Shown here: positions 35,969-48,700 of the stretch, in pieces
Position numbering within the stretch: the first letter of the stretch is position 1
Layout of the letters: every line of letters begins with the position of its first letter
Assembly (NCBI RefSeq): GCF_963855985.1
Contig: NC_087104.1
Location: 6,386,001 to 6,450,000, forward strand
DNA from: Ostrinia nubilalis
Lineage: Eukaryota; Arthropoda; Insecta; Lepidoptera; Crambidae
Direction of reading: 5' to 3'
DNA: 64,000 nucleotides
Translations under genes and position numbers: made by a program
Notes under the pieces: generated by a model
What the model was told of the DNA's origin: nothing
The model's input: the letters and a program-made list of their open reading frames with translations, nothing else
Databases searched by the model: none

Positions 35969-36848
35969 TATGGTATAAGTATTGACCGCATCTTGCATCC
36001 TAAAAAGTAAAAAAAAAAAACAAGCAGCCTAGTGCTTGTTTTTTTTTTAGTAGTGTTGTTAGTGTAGTGGCAGTAAGTATGTCTAAGCCGTATAAAAAGT
36101 TTGTTAACCCCTTTTTTCAGGCGTACGAATAGAATTCGCAATCACAATGGATTTATTAAATCTCATTATTCCATTGAATGCCAAATCAAACAACTTGCAA
36201 ATCAATTTCTTTTAATGAAGAGATCTGACACCCGTAACTATGGTTCCGTATTGCTAATATTGAAACCAGCAAAGGTTTGAAATTTTGTGTTATCGTGTTT
36301 TTTAACGCACCTTCTCCATATTTTTTTTCTGAAAACCAGAGTACCTAAATCAGAATTAGTATTATTTGGAAGTGATTTAATTATAAGTGAGGTCAGATGT
36401 TTATTTATTGTATACCAAAATACATAACACAGTCAACGTTTTTATTGATGCACGATATCAAGTTAAAAATTACATTTTGGCAGTCTTAAAAGCTTGCCAA
36501 TATTGGTGTTATCCAGTGGTATCTGGTACTAACCAAATATAAGTTATCAAAATCTATGATAATGGTTTTAGATATCCATCTACACCCCACGAAGTGCTTC
36601 TGGCTCTATCATTATAATGCGCGTGTTATTGCCACATAATATATTATCATGTCGATTTCCTAAACGGGTCCGCATTTGTGGATGAGCAATCTATGGATTC
36701 GCCTCGCTTTGGTATTTGAAACGTGTCGTTATTCCGATGTTACTGTGTCTCAGTCAATCTAATGTATAACGTTTCAGTAGTTAAGTATTTTGGTTCTCTA
36801 GAAGTTTTTATCCTGCATAAAAAAGAGCAATAGGGCAATTACTTTTTT
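35969..36848. other. Non-coding DNA
   Basis: Nothing recognisable is seen. Confidence 0.35.
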
Positions 36849-37040
36849 AAGTTCGTGAAGGACATTTTGCTTGATAAATCGTTGCCTGCTGCTGTCTTTC
36901 CCCAAGACTATAATCCGGGCCTTTTCAAGGCGAGAGTGAATAGGCACTTACAGGGCAGATATTATGTACCATCCTAGACTGCATCCCACTTAACATCAGG
37001 TGCGATTGTGGTCAAATATCTGCCTTGTTATGCATAAAAA
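36849..37040 (+). pseudogene. LINE ORF2 C-terminal fragment with 3' UTR
   Basis: The plus strand reads KDILLDKSLPAAVFPQDYNP then GLFKARVNRHLQGRYYVPS and a stop at 36975-36977. The pattern FP..YN...FKARVNRHLQGR is the familiar C-terminal end of a lepidopteran LINE reverse-transcriptase protein. It is followed by CCCACTTAACATCAGGTGCG, TTGTGGTCAAATATCTGCCT and an A-rich end at about 37040. It is truncated to the last 40-odd codons; the clade is not determined. Confidence 0.7.
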
Positions 37041-37830
37041 AAATCTGTGATTCTCTCAAAAGAAATATGAGTACCTACTTAGAATTCCGTGTTCCAGGAG
37101 GGCACGTTAAGTCGGCGTTTCAAGGGTCACAAATTAAAGTTTATCTTATGATATCACATTCTTTGGGACGGGAACTTGCAACAGGTTATCGAAGTTGAAG
37201 GTTTTAATAATTTCCGATGATTTTGATGTTTTTTTTTTTGAGGAAGAAGATTTCTATCAGATAATTTTCTCGGAACTCGTTTAGCGTTTTCAAAATGATA
37301 TACAGGGTGTTTCTTGTAAGGTGTCAAGCCGAAGGCAGGTGATAGGTGAGAACTAGACCTATCGATTTCACCCCCATGTATGTTCTACGATTTTTCGTAG
37401 TTTAGAAGTTATCGTTAATTTTGAGACTTTTTCAAATTTTATGACCTAGTGGCTTAATTTTTTTTTTATCTTTTTTTTGGGTTGACTTTTCTCAGATTTC
37501 TTTTTTTTTGACAGATTCCCTATTAGTTGCAGATATTTGAAAAAAATAATCACCTTCCTATCTTTGATGCAAGATACAAAATTTTTGCTAGAAACATAAA
37601 AAATATGCTTTTAGCAGAAGATTCTAAAATTTTCAACTGAAATGTATGAGAAAAAAAAAGAATTTCCATAGGTCCAAAATAATTTTAAAAACTGCGCAGT
37701 TTCCTAAACTTTCATAATAACACAAAAAAACATGTACTTAATAGGCCATTATTTTCTGTAATCGCTCCACTAAAGTGGTAAGTCGGAGATTCCGTTACAT
37801 GTTTTTGACTTTCTTAGGACTAAGTAATAT

Positions 37831-38127
37831 TTGCAATCCCCTAAGTTTACGTTATGTAGAACACATTTAGAGACAATAACTGAAAAGATTTTTTTTATCC
37901 ACAACGTGGAAGCTCTTGCTCTTCATCTGGTATACAAAAGGGAATATGAAAATATTGATGAACTGCGGACAAAGCTGACTGAAGCACAAAACCATATTAG
38001 AATGCAAGAAGCTTTTGTAAATTTACGAATAATTGTTTTGCGTCGTTGTTGAATGTGCATTCAGGTCAGCGGCGGACATTTTGAACATTTACTTAAATTA
38101 AATCATTACACCCTTTTTTGCTCTCTT
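37831..38127 (+). pseudogene. Transposase C-terminal remnant (IS630/Tc1-mariner-like), broken
   Basis: The frame 37831-38049 contains YKREYENIDELRTKLTEAQN and ends RRC at a TGA (38050-38052). The same frame continues past the stop with CIQVSGGHFEHLLKLN (38056-38103). A terminal GGHFEHLL is a motif I recall from a group of insect Tc1-like transposases. The REYENIDELR helix upstream fits the same family. The catalytic domain is absent. One premature stop is therefore visible and the gene is inactive. Confidence 0.55.
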
Positions 38128-38140
38128 TCTCTCTCTCACA

Positions 38141-38142
<2 letters not shown>

Positions 38143-38194
<52 letters not shown>
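38143..38194. repeat. (CA)n microsatellite
   Basis: About 26 uninterrupted CA units, preceded by a CT-rich stretch, in the centre of the fold-back element. Confidence 0.95.
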
Positions 38195-38198
<4 letters not shown>

Positions 38199-38261
38199 CT
38201 TTCCCTTTCTCTCACACTCTATTAGGTAGTTATATCAAATTTAATCGTAAAGTAACAATCA

Positions 38262-38335
38262 CCACTGTGGTCTAGTGGTAAGACTACCTATTTAGGACAG
38301 CCAATTCCTCTGTGGTTTAGGGTTCCGGGTGAAGC
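38262..38335 (+). repeat. Weak tRNA-like (SINE-head) sequence
   Basis: CACTGTGGTCTAGTGGTAAG resembles the 5' end and A box of a tRNA-Glu/Asp-type gene. About 40 bases on, AGGGTTCCGGGTGAAGCTC is a poor B box. No cloverleaf forms convincingly. Confidence 0.3.
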
Positions 38336-39000
38336 TCGCTGATCATCCATCAGTTTCCAACTTTCCATCAGGTCAGATGAAGGGCAAAAGCTTCCTCGTT
38401 GTGGATAAAAAATGTTCTGTTCAGTTATTGTCTCTAAACGTGTTCTACGTAACGTAAACTTAGTGGATTGCAAACATTAGTTAGTCCTAAGAAAGTCAAA
38501 AACATGTAACGGAATCTCCGACTTACTACTTTAGTAGAGCGATTACAGAAAATAATGGCCTATTAAGTACATGTTTTTTTGTGTTATTATGAAAGTTTAG
38601 GAAACTGCGCAGTTTTTAAAATTATTTTGGACCTATGGAAATTCTTTTTTTTTCTCATACATTTCAGTTGAAAATTTTAGAATGTTCTGCTAAAAGCATA
38701 TTTTTTATGTTTCTAGCAAAAATTTTGTATCTTGCATCAAAGATAGAAAGGTGATTATTTTTTTCAAATATCTGCAACTAATAGGGAATCTGTCAAAAAA
38801 AAGAAATCTGAGAAAAGTCAACCCAAAAAAAAGATAAAAAAAAAATTAAGCCACTAGGTCATAAAATTTGAAAAAATCTCAAATTTAACGATAACTTCTA
38901 AACTACGAAAAATCGTAGAACATACATGGGGGTGAAATCGATAGGTCTAGTCCTCACCTATCACCTGCCTTCGGCTTGACACCTTACAAGAAACACCCTG

Positions 39001-40383
39001 TATAACCTTCGCGATTGAATCAATCCGTGGATTATGTGCGGATTGGTCGCGCTCTTGAATTCGGTTACGTGTCTCTATTACGCCTATTACAGTTCGTGTA
39101 ACGGGTGCGCGCGCGCCGTGTGCGATTTCAATATTGCTTGAGGGCTGCCAGTTTGGAGTATCCTACTATCAACTTCCGAATATTTAGTCCGCGCTGCAGG
39201 ACGATACTCTCTAATCATATAATGATAGTAAAAAAAAAATGTTTACAAAAAGAAAAATGTAAGTAATAAAAAGTGAAAAGTAAAATCTAAGTGGTCGTTT
39301 CGGACTCTTTGGCATGGTGACCTGCCTCGGCGCGGTCTCCAAACAGCTTATTAAGGTCCTTAGCTTATCAAGTTTACATGTTACTCTCTTATTGGCCTCT
39401 TACAAGATCCAAGGGAAGAGTACGTCGTCCTAGCCTCTCTGCCGGAGTCACACTGCTAATATTGCTGCATTTTTTTGTAAACGACCTATAATATGTATTT
39501 GTTTTTTGAATAACCAATCAGTTTTTCGACCCAAAACTGGTCATCTCCTCTCCTCTTCGTTCTGGTGGTAACCGGGTCGTCTTTGTTATTAAAATTACAT
39601 AAATAGTAAAATATCTTTAAGTTGCGACAACCCTGCGTAAGATGAAACACGCAATGCATTGAGCGATGCGCAAGAGTCTGTCGACGAAGCCAATAACCGG
39701 ATATTTCAGTTTCCAATTCAGAAAGAAATTCTACTAATTTATAACATAACATAGTAATCGTCGATCAGTCGACCCACCTATAAAAATGTTGTGTGAAAAA
39801 TGTGCGCTGAAAATCGAGTGCCGGATTCAGCATTAGCCTTCCCCAATACTATATTTTATTTTTTCTTCGGCTTATCGCCTAGCTGGAAAGTTTCCTTCAC
39901 TAACTAAAATTCAGGTGAACTAAATTATTGGTCATACTCGTAGATTTATCAAACAAGCCCTATTAATTTAGTCGACCAACTATAAACACATATTGTTACG
40001 CGACCGATAGCATGTTGATATTTTTATGTGCGTATTTAGCTAACTTGATTTTAATTTTACGTAAAATACTATGGAAGGAATCTTGATTTCCTTGAACTAG
40101 GATCACCATTCACCATCTCATAAATTATATTCAATAAGATAACAAAAATCATAGATTAAAAGACTAATAACTTTTTGCATTCCAAATAGATTTCCTTGAA
40201 TTTGATATACTTTAGGATTTAGGTTATTCATTAAAACGCTACGCTAATTAATAAACATTGATTCGCACATCTATCTCAAGGTTTACGACATAAAGTCATT
40301 TATACAAAGTGTTTGACAGAATAATCGTATCGTACGTTATGATCTGTCAAATGATAACGATTGCTTTACACAATTCCACCTCT
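39001..40383. other. Non-coding DNA
   Basis: 39060-39130 is GC-richer (GGGTGCGCGCGCGCCGTGTG). An 88-codon frame at 39486-39752 (minus) is unrecognised. No supportable gene is seen. Confidence 0.35.
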
Positions 40384-40566
40384 GTGTGCCTACCATGAGT
40401 TTACGTTAGGTGTGCTCGCTAGCGACTGCGTAAAAAAATGACATTTAAATGTATGACATATTGTGCAGCGCCCCTAGCGGCTACTTTCAAGAAATAAAAT
40501 CTTCATAGAATTTTTTGACGTATTCGCTAGCGAGCTCACCTAACGTAAACTCATGGTAGGCACACT
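40384..40566. mobile_element. Palindromic MITE, 183 bp
   Basis: GTGTGCCTACCATGAGTTTA at the left is exactly inverted at the right (TAAACTCATGGTAGGCACAC), and the match continues inward (CGTTAGGTG..GCTCGCTAGCG / CGCTAGCGAGC..CACCTAACG). The stem is about 46 bp in all. The loop contains GCGCCCCTAGCGGC (40467-40480), a CTCF-like word. Confidence 0.85.
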
Positions 40567-40677
40567 GATTTCGCTTATGTCCCAAAGCTAATGTATTAGA
40601 TAAGAATATGCTAAGCTGGTACAATATGTATAACTGAGTATTTATGGTAGGTATATCATGGTATATCTAAGCTTAGG

Positions 40678-40830
40678 CGCAGACCACCGACTTTTTTATT
40701 TATTTATTTTAGTTGGCCGATAGTTTGGCCCGATTCTAATTTGTATGAACCGATATCAAATCGGTGTAATGTCCATACTGATTAACAGCCCGACCCAACT
40801 TATTGGCCAACTAAAAGTCGGTGGTCTGCG
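40678..40830. mobile_element. Palindromic MITE, 153 bp
   Basis: CGCAGACCACCGACTTTT at the left is inverted as AAAAGTCGGTGGTCTGCG at the right, with a second inner pair (TTGGCCGATA / TTATTGGCCAA). It is non-coding and unrelated by eye to families A and B. Confidence 0.85.
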
Positions 40831-40969
40831 ACTAGTTACCTGAATGGTTAAAAGATAGACGGTCTCATAACATTTTCAGGTTAGATTAGGTTAGGATATT
40901 GCAGGCTTATGTAAACCTACAATGTTCTAACTAAACAGGGAACATCGACAAAAGGTGTTACATATGACA

Positions 40970-41036
40970 GTTTGTGGGACTCAACTAGGAATTGAACCCA
41001 GATGTTTGGAGAATACAACTCCCATTACCGCAGCGG
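40970..41036 (-). repeat. tRNA-like fragment with B-box word
   Basis: The minus strand reads ATCTGGGTTCAATTCCTAGT, close to GGTTCGANTCC, within a context similar to the fragment near 25190. It is probably a tRNA-derived relic; no full tRNA is present. Confidence 0.35.
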
Positions 41037-42414
41037 CGTAAACATATCGATTATGTAGGCACTTTTTTGTATTGACTGTTAAAAAGCGATTAACGAATTC
41101 AGCACATTTATTATTAAGAACTGTTAAAGTGCGAATTGATAAAAAAAATAATCACATACTACATAAACTGCTAGATCTTAAAAACATGCTATTAAGGTCG
41201 ACGGTGCCGTTTGGAAATACCCTTTTCTATAAAGTAATAAAACGTCACGCTCTCTAACTAATGTCGATTTTGAATAATCGATTTCTAAAACATCCGAAAT
41301 GTTTTTTTTAATCGATTACGGTGCATGATTTGGTATAATTTTACAACTTAATCACGTGGACTAAAAACCTACGGGTCTATGTTGTACGAGATACAGATTT
41401 GACAGTAATTTGACTAATGACCGTTGACTTGGCGCCTCATGTATTAATAGAGATTTAGTAGCGTTTTACTTCTGTGTAGGTACTTAACTTTGATGGGTGT
41501 TAAAGGTCAATGCTCAACCAAATCATTTTTTGTTTAGGATCGATAATAATTCAATTAGAGCGGTTACGCACTACGTCTGATCGGATCTGTCAAAATGCGT
41601 ATCTAAAATACTAGTTAACTACAGAATGGGACGACGGAAATCGGGTCTAGTAAATTACCGTACAAGTAGTTCTAGGACTACCCCGTATATTTACGAATTG
41701 GGATTGGGTAGTGCAAAGCCGCTATTAATATAATCGTTGAAACGTTACAATTTCTTTATTAAATCGCCTACTACAAAACTCTCCATACTAAAGGAATAGG
41801 TAGTAAGCTATATCGACTTGATGGCTGAGATCTCTGTGGTAGCGGGTTATGCCCAACAGAAGAAGTGCGTATTGTTAATGTTACACAAGTACTTTACTCA
41901 CTTGACCTTCACTTGTTTCGTTTTTATTGACGGTCAAGCTGTAGATCCTGGATACACAGGAGTTGCAGCGGTGGGAACTAGAGGTGGGAATAGTCGCGTA
42001 AGTACTTTAATCGGAGTCCATATCAACCAAAACTATCTACGGGACTTTAAAAAAATGCTTTCACACTGACACACTGATTGCTCTTTGAACAGACATTAAC
42101 TAGTTCACACTTTTTATAACGAGGAAAGGTAAAAACTGCATGTTCAAGTGCAAAAAACGTTATGTAGAATGACAATACACTACCGCAAACCAGTTTACAA
42201 GATACCTATATAAACAGTGTCAAGTTAAACTAACAACGGGGAACCGACTACCTAGTGGTTATTTTGTTGGAATTTTGACTTTAACCCAAAGTGTTAAGGT
42301 ATAGGAACAGAATAAGGATCAGAAGGATTATTGAGAAGACTGGAATGTACGAGCATTTATACTTACCCACACCTGTTTTGACCTCTTTTGCAAGTTGCTA
42401 AAATCAGGTCAATA
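41037..42414. other. Non-coding DNA
   Basis: The open frame at 41818-42069 is unrecognised. Nothing else is seen. Confidence 0.35.
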
Positions 42415-42532
42415 ATGCCCGTTTTCACCATCAATCCCTAATTTTAAAGTGACCCTTATGGTAACACATAACATGCATTTTGTTTTCATAGGGGTCACTT
42501 AAAAATTAGGGATTGATGGTGAAAACGGGCAT
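42415..42532. mobile_element. Near-perfect palindromic MITE, 118 bp
   Basis: ATGCCCGTTTTCACCATCAA then TCCCTAATTTTAAAGTGACC at the left is mirrored by GGTCACTTAAAAATTAGGGA then TTGATGGTGAAAACGGGCAT at the right. The stem is about 40 bp with one or two mismatches and a loop of about 36 bases. Its short divergence between arms suggests a young element. Confidence 0.9.
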
Positions 42533-45228
42533 GAGACTTCTATTTGGGCTTATATTTTGGAACCTTAACTATGAACTCCTCTTATGTTCTTCTGTCTATA
42601 GTCCCTTTATACATATTTGGGCTGTGATTTATCCATGGAGTAAAGTGATGACGGAGATTAGGATTTTGTATATTTTTTTATACATAAGGTAAAATGCGTT
42701 GCATGGAACGACATAATTAGGTACATAATTATTCGTATTAGGGCTAAAATTAATTTATTATACAGATGAGATAATATTTTTGAAATAATAAAACGTATTT
42801 CAACAACTGAAAATTAGTTTGGCGTTGCCTGCGCGCGCGCCCTTAGACCGCACTCATACAAAAGAGTTCAACGCCGGCCAGTTACAATAATAAATTATCC
42901 TATCATAGTATTTTTTGAGCCATTGGCCAAATGAATTACAGTAAGTCGAAAGTACGTCGTTTTATGTGTGATTAAACTAAATCCACAGATAAAAGCTCAT
43001 AGTCCTCCATATCATAGGTTTAAAAATGAAAACTGTGAGCTTTAAAAAATGTACAGCACATTGTATTTACTTCAATAATAAGAAAACGTCTAACAATGTC
43101 GTACGAGTCTCCATAATATAACATAATTGATGCACTATTGTATGCGCGCGGCGGTTCTCGGGGTACCGTTCGGGAAGTTACATAATACTTTTACAAACAG
43201 CATATTAAGGTACACACTGTGGAATCTTATGTGGTTATAATAGAGGCTATTTTTCAACACAAAGTAAAGTAAGTGCCGTCGATTGTTCACGAGTAAGATG
43301 GGGATCGATACATCACAAAAAATTGCGAGTTGCTTTAAAAAAGCGATTGTTGTGGTATGTAGGGACGACAACATCAAGATAAATACTGTAGCATCATACG
43401 AGTAATTACCTACTAGTAAAAAGTGCAACTTTGCAAAAAAAAGCATGTCTGATGTGTGAATTTTTAAACACAAAGAAGTTTTAATAAAACACATTGTGTT
43501 AACTTACTTAGTGTGTTTTTATTTTTCCTTGATTTCAAACAAAAAGGTACCTACACTAAGTTGACGGTCTTGGTACCTGTAGAAATTGTCTTCCAGTTAT
43601 CCTAATGATTATTTTATAAACCATTTAATTTACGCTTGGAATACTTCTGAATGAAGCCCTTTTACATTTCATTCACTTAGTCAAGTGAATTGTCTATTTG
43701 TACCAATAAATTAACACAATCTTAACGAGCTGTACTATTCATGATACCTGTTACTTAAGTGTCCTTTACAAGAAGCGACTCTTGCACCTTTAGATTCTTT
43801 ACAATCTATTAGATTTTACTATGACGAGTTTATTGAACTACAACAGTCATTTTCATGTTATTTTTGCTAAATGTTAACCTACTTCTTAGTTAAAATGTTA
43901 AGCAATTCAGTCGACGAAAAAAGCACTCTTATGGCAGGCAGTTAATAAAAAATAACACTTTTTTGCGTGAAAATTCAGAAGTAGATAACCTATTTACCTG
44001 GACTTTTGACATGTTTGATGGTTATCATAACCGGAACCTGCCAGGCTTACAGAACCGTTACTATGTTATCAGATGAAAAATAACATTTTGAACTACTTAA
44101 AAAGTAAATGAAGTTATCATTTTGCTTTTACTCTACTTTGTACGAATGTAGCTTAAGTACCTCAAATAGGTGCGCTTTTGCAATATATTTTTTTATAGTC
44201 AGAGCTTCCAGTGACTTTACCATCTATAATCTAAATATAAACATAATTTTTTTATTATTTTACACAAACCGGACCAAAGAACAAACTTGTAAAAATTAAG
44301 CCAATAAATGCTATTTTTTAAAACATCGTACTGTAGACATTAAGTAATCCTAAATCCACTGAAAATCAGTGTCCATCCACGCACTTAGCTGGCTAGACAT
44401 ACTGATCGGGCGTCCTTTTTGGCACAACACAAAGTATTTTAATCTTGTTACTATTATTATTTGTTATTTTTAATGTGATATTTGTTCTTGTTCGTTTTTT
44501 CCGTGCCAAATAATTATTCTTTCTTTCTTAAAAATCGTCCATGTCGTAAGTAGATCGTCTAATGTAAATGCCGCCAGCTAAATTTAAAGTAGATCTTTCA
44601 AAGCCCACGTGCTGGCCAGTCCATCAATCAGGCTATCGGCTAGATACCCTAATGATATACAGATTCGATCTAGATTTAGGGTGTGAACGTTGAATAAATT
44701 AAAGTCTTGGAGGAATCAATTTATAGGAGTAGTTAACTTATGTAACTAATTTGCAAGTAAATTTCTAATGTTTGTGTAGGTAAGTAGGTATGTTACATTA
44801 TATTCAAGTGTTGTTACTTGGAATGAAGTCAAGTAATAAATCAATTTGCCAAGGTTATGCTTTGGGGAAACCTTATGATTGTTTAAAAATATATATGGTA
44901 ACTGAAAATAGATTCTACACGCCCAAAAACGTAAAAAAGCGACACGTGAATCATACAAATTCACATACATAATTATACTAGAACGGTAATGAATACGTTA
45001 TTCACCGTAACACAAATTACTTACTAGGGACAGATGGTATCACAGTATCCATCATACTTATCCATTTCCTGACCAGAGAAGTTAACAAGGCACCTGTCAA
45101 ATTTTAATACTAAACCAACTACGACAAGATTGGAAAGAAGTCGCGCACACAATAGATCAATCATTCCAAATTTACTATTCATAGCATTGGATTAACCAAT
45201 AGTTTCCTGTATCCCAACTAGTCCCAAC
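42533..45228. other. Non-coding AT-rich DNA
   Basis: The longest non-transposon open frame in the window (119 codons, 43494-43135, minus) lies here. Its hydrophobic, compositionally AT-driven product shows no motif, and I treat it as chance. Nothing else is seen. Confidence 0.35.
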
Positions 45229-45464
45229 TATAATATTATAAATGCGAAAGTAACTCTGTCTGTCTGTCTGTCTGTCTGTCTGTTACGCTTTCCCGCTTAA
45301 ACCTCGCAACCGATTTTGATGAAATTTGGCATAGAGATAGTTTGAGTCCCGGGAAAGAACATAGGATAGTTTTTATCCCGGTTTTTGAAACAGGGACGCG
45401 TGCGATAAAGTTTTTCTGTGACAGACAAAATTCCACGCGGGCGAAGCCGCGGGCGGAAAGCTAG
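45229..45464 (+). mobile_element. Helitron-like element with (CTGT)n
   Basis: It begins CTATAATATTATAAATGCGA, includes a (CTGT)n array (about 45255-45282), CAACCGATTTTGATGAAATT, GATAGTTTTTATCCCGGTTT, and ends CGGGCGAAGCCGCGGGCGGA then AAGCTAG followed by T. The GC-rich potential hairpin just before a terminal CTAG fits a Helitron 3' end. It is non-coding. Confidence 0.6.
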
Positions 45465-45641
45465 TTCACAATAAAAGTAACTGTAGTAAGTAATAGGTAT
45501 CATTGAAAGAGGCGTAATAATGTAGAGCCTACCTAGCACTGATTTTCATCCAAAAATAAGTGAATTGATGAAAGTCTGTCGTTCGAAATTTATACGTATA
45601 ACCTATGTGCCTATTTTGCAAATCTAAAATTGAAACACTAG
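45465..45641. other. Short non-coding spacer
   Basis: Nothing recognisable is seen. Confidence 0.3.
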
Positions 45642-45780
45642 GGCTGAGTTGCACTACCTAACTTTAACCGTAAGTATAACGATAACCGGTGTTTTGGGTT
45701 TCAAAAATTTGTCAAACTCCATACAAAAAGCATCGGTTATTGTTAAAGTTACGGTCAAAGTAAGTTGGTGCAACTCAGCC
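45642..45780. mobile_element. Short TIR element, family A, copy 4
   Basis: GGCTGAGTTGCACTACCTAA at the left and AAGTTGGTGCAACTCAGCC at the right. The body has TTGTCAAACTCCATACAAAA and GGTTATTGTTAAAGTTACGG. An overlapping inverse pair (AACGATAACCGG / CGGTTATTGTTA) makes it largely palindromic. Confidence 0.85.
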
Positions 45781-48700
45781 TTATTCAAAACCAGCGGCAA
45801 AATTCTGATATTTATTTTTATTAGAACGATTATCCTTGCTGTACTCATAATTGGTTATTAATAATACTTTTGTTTATGCATTTATAATACACCTTGTTTA
45901 AGACAAGTTCAACTTCCTTTTATAAACGTACATATTTTGAGCAGTACACCAAAAAAGACACTGCAGTTTACCTACTTCATTCCTACATTGATTGAGCAAT
46001 ATGTTAAATCCTTAATTAAGCAATTTAAACTAAATGCATTTTCCACACGTTCGCGCTAGGATCGGTAATTAAAACATCTAATGAGTGTGTACTACCGACC
46101 CACCGCGATACTATCTACTGATTTGCATAACTGTATCGTGTACGATACGCTTTATGTCTATCGTTTACGTAATTAAATCCGTCGGTGAGTGTTGATGAGA
46201 CTTGATTAAAATGGACGGTGATAGGATATTGTTTAAGATAATTAATTGGACTATCTAGCAGCAAATTTCAAAATAAATAACGACATGATAGAGCAAGGGA
46301 ATATAGTTGAAAATTAGTTATAAAAATATTTTTTTCACTTTTTTTTGCCTATAAATCTACTTTCAATTTTGTGGAGTTCTCAATAATTTTACGGATGCCC
46401 TACCTACTCACATAAGTACTTAACAAATTAGCTAAACAAAGGCTATAAGTCTTTCTCTTCCTCGTACTAGGTATATTTTTGTTAAGTTAACCATAAACTA
46501 GTAGAGTGATAACCATAACAAACTCACCAGCACGTTAATTCGAAACGGTTATCCTCAGATAGACACAGATATCCTTATACGGAACCGTCTCCTTAGTGTC
46601 TGGCAGTTACATTTGTCTCGACAAAAAACTTGAAAGCGAAACGATTAGGCTCTCGATTTAAAACATAAAAAATAAGGTATTTTATTATGTCCCGTTCAAA
46701 ATTGCTCGGAGAAAGTATAGAACGTCACCTAACTGTGTACTCCTGAACTCTAACCCCATGAAAAAAGACCTAACAATGAGATGTTGTCTTTATCACTCCT
46801 CATTGTACGATCATCTGGCAACAATTATTGTCAAATATTGTTAGGAGCATCTCCGAAGACAACAATGAAGACGTCTCTCCTTTCTTTAGAAATGTTAAGT
46901 CGTCATTAGATTAGATGAAAGAACTTGAACTCTGTGTCCTTCAAGATAAGGCTTTTGTTAATTTGGGTGTGGTTGTTGGACAGCAAACTGACAATGAATA
47001 AAATAGTACTTAAGCCTATGATAAGCATTCCCGTGTCTCTTTCTTGTTAAGGTCATCGTGAGTACTTAGCACATTGTTAGTACTTACCTACATACTTTTT
47101 AGAGATGTTGACGCTATATTTGTGATCTTATCCAATTGAGATAAGGTACTGATTATTGCATGCGAATGTACTGTGATACCTGTATTTCTTACGATATTTT
47201 TTCCAGTAACATTATCCTTATGGACTCACAAATAAATACTGTAAAAAATCGATCGCTTCAGGCGCTGTCAGATTGTTAGTGATAGTCCATCTTGGTCTCT
47301 ACAATAGCGAATTTGAAGTTGCGTATATTGATGCGCTATTTTAGCTTTCGAACAATATAGTCGCAAATGTTAATGATGTGTCGAATAATTTCACGTACTG
47401 TCGCTTTCTTTGTGAAAATTTTTAAATTAATAAGAAAATACAGTTACAATACACTTGAAATGCATTCGGTGCCGACTTAATGAACGCTTGAAACGTCATG
47501 TTTTAGTGAATCTATTTAGAATGAATACTAGCTTTGATTGACTTGGTGTCTGAATAACATCTGTGAATAGGCTTTTACAATTAATATTCACATCTATTAA
47601 CACACGTTCCATAAATTTATTAACTTCGTATTTAAAATGTAAACTCATCTTACATTCAATATTACAGCATGGTGTGTGTAAGAATATAATATTATAACCA
47701 AAAATCTATTGCGAAATGTCAATAGATTTGTCGTAGCATTTTAGGAACTACCTACCTATCTATCCTAAAATGGTAGCAAAATATAATGGCAGAAAATACA
47801 GCTTCAGAAGTATCAAAAATATGAAGAGGTTAGAGCGTTGGCATTGTTGGCAGTTATCCTTTTAGTATAGGCGACAACTTGATAGGAGGTAATTGTACCG
47901 TCAAAGTTACTCTTTTGTAACTCCTTAAAAACATTTTCAAAGAAAGAAGCTTTGTTTTTTTTGCCTACATCCTTAATCACCCCGAGTCGAATCTATCAAT
48001 CAAGGCTCGGATACTGATACGCGCATAGTATATTGCGCAGTGCCATACAAGGTGTGACCATTGAGGTGTCAGAGGTCGCAGACTGACTGTCTGCAGTTCC
48101 ATTGACAGACCGTCAATCAAATTAATCATGTCTTGATGATAACGAGACAGAGGTACCTATTGCGTTTGATGATCGTTTTTATATGGAAGGCCGTTTTTAT
48201 TGTAGTTTATATTTTGCACGGTAAAATATTAGTAAATTCAAAAGCCAAAATATTTTCAGCATTACAGCACGCATCCGGCATTTAGCTTTTAATGTGTTAT
48301 GCTATATTTGCTTATATATTTTGTTTTCGGACTTGTAACACTATTTAGTGTTGGATTAAAATCTATTCATGTGATCAATAAACTGAAAAATGTTCGTTAC
48401 CACACAGCTGTAGCACAATTTCACGTTGACATACCTGAAAAATAAAGAGTGAATAATTATAAAATAATACAGATTAATTTATAGTTAAGTACCACTAAAG
48501 ATAAAGCATTGTCATGAGCATCCATCGTACAAAAGGGAATAAGTACAAGATTAAAACTGATAAAATTTCAAATATTTCCCAGCTAAGGCTTGTAACATTT
48601 AACATGCCACATAAACTAATGCCCCGTTTAGTCCTCAATCGCAAAACTGCACATATCATACCACAATTGCTCGCGACCAATCGCATTTTTGCGTCAGAGA

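Larger units (their letters stand above)
37303..39000. mobile_element. Fold-back Tc1/mariner-like transposon with 628-bp inverted arms
   Basis: It starts CAGGGTGTTTCTTGTAAGGT and ends in the exact inverse at 39000, with TA on both sides, the known Tc1/mariner target duplication. The arms (37303-37930 and 38373-39000) are inverted copies of nearly equal length with few differences. Each includes the same coding remnant (TIR-side product beginning MQSPKFTL / MQSTKFTL). The 442-bp centre carries the transposase end, a (CA)n tract and a tRNA-like word. The inverted coding parts show it arose by inverted duplication of a coding transposon, not as an ordinary MITE. Confidence 0.75.

Noticed and set aside
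43135..43494. 119-codon open frame on the minus strand
   Set aside because: It shows no domain, motif or splice context; its product is hydrophobic and driven by AT-rich composition. In 64 kb of such DNA one frame of this length is expected by chance.
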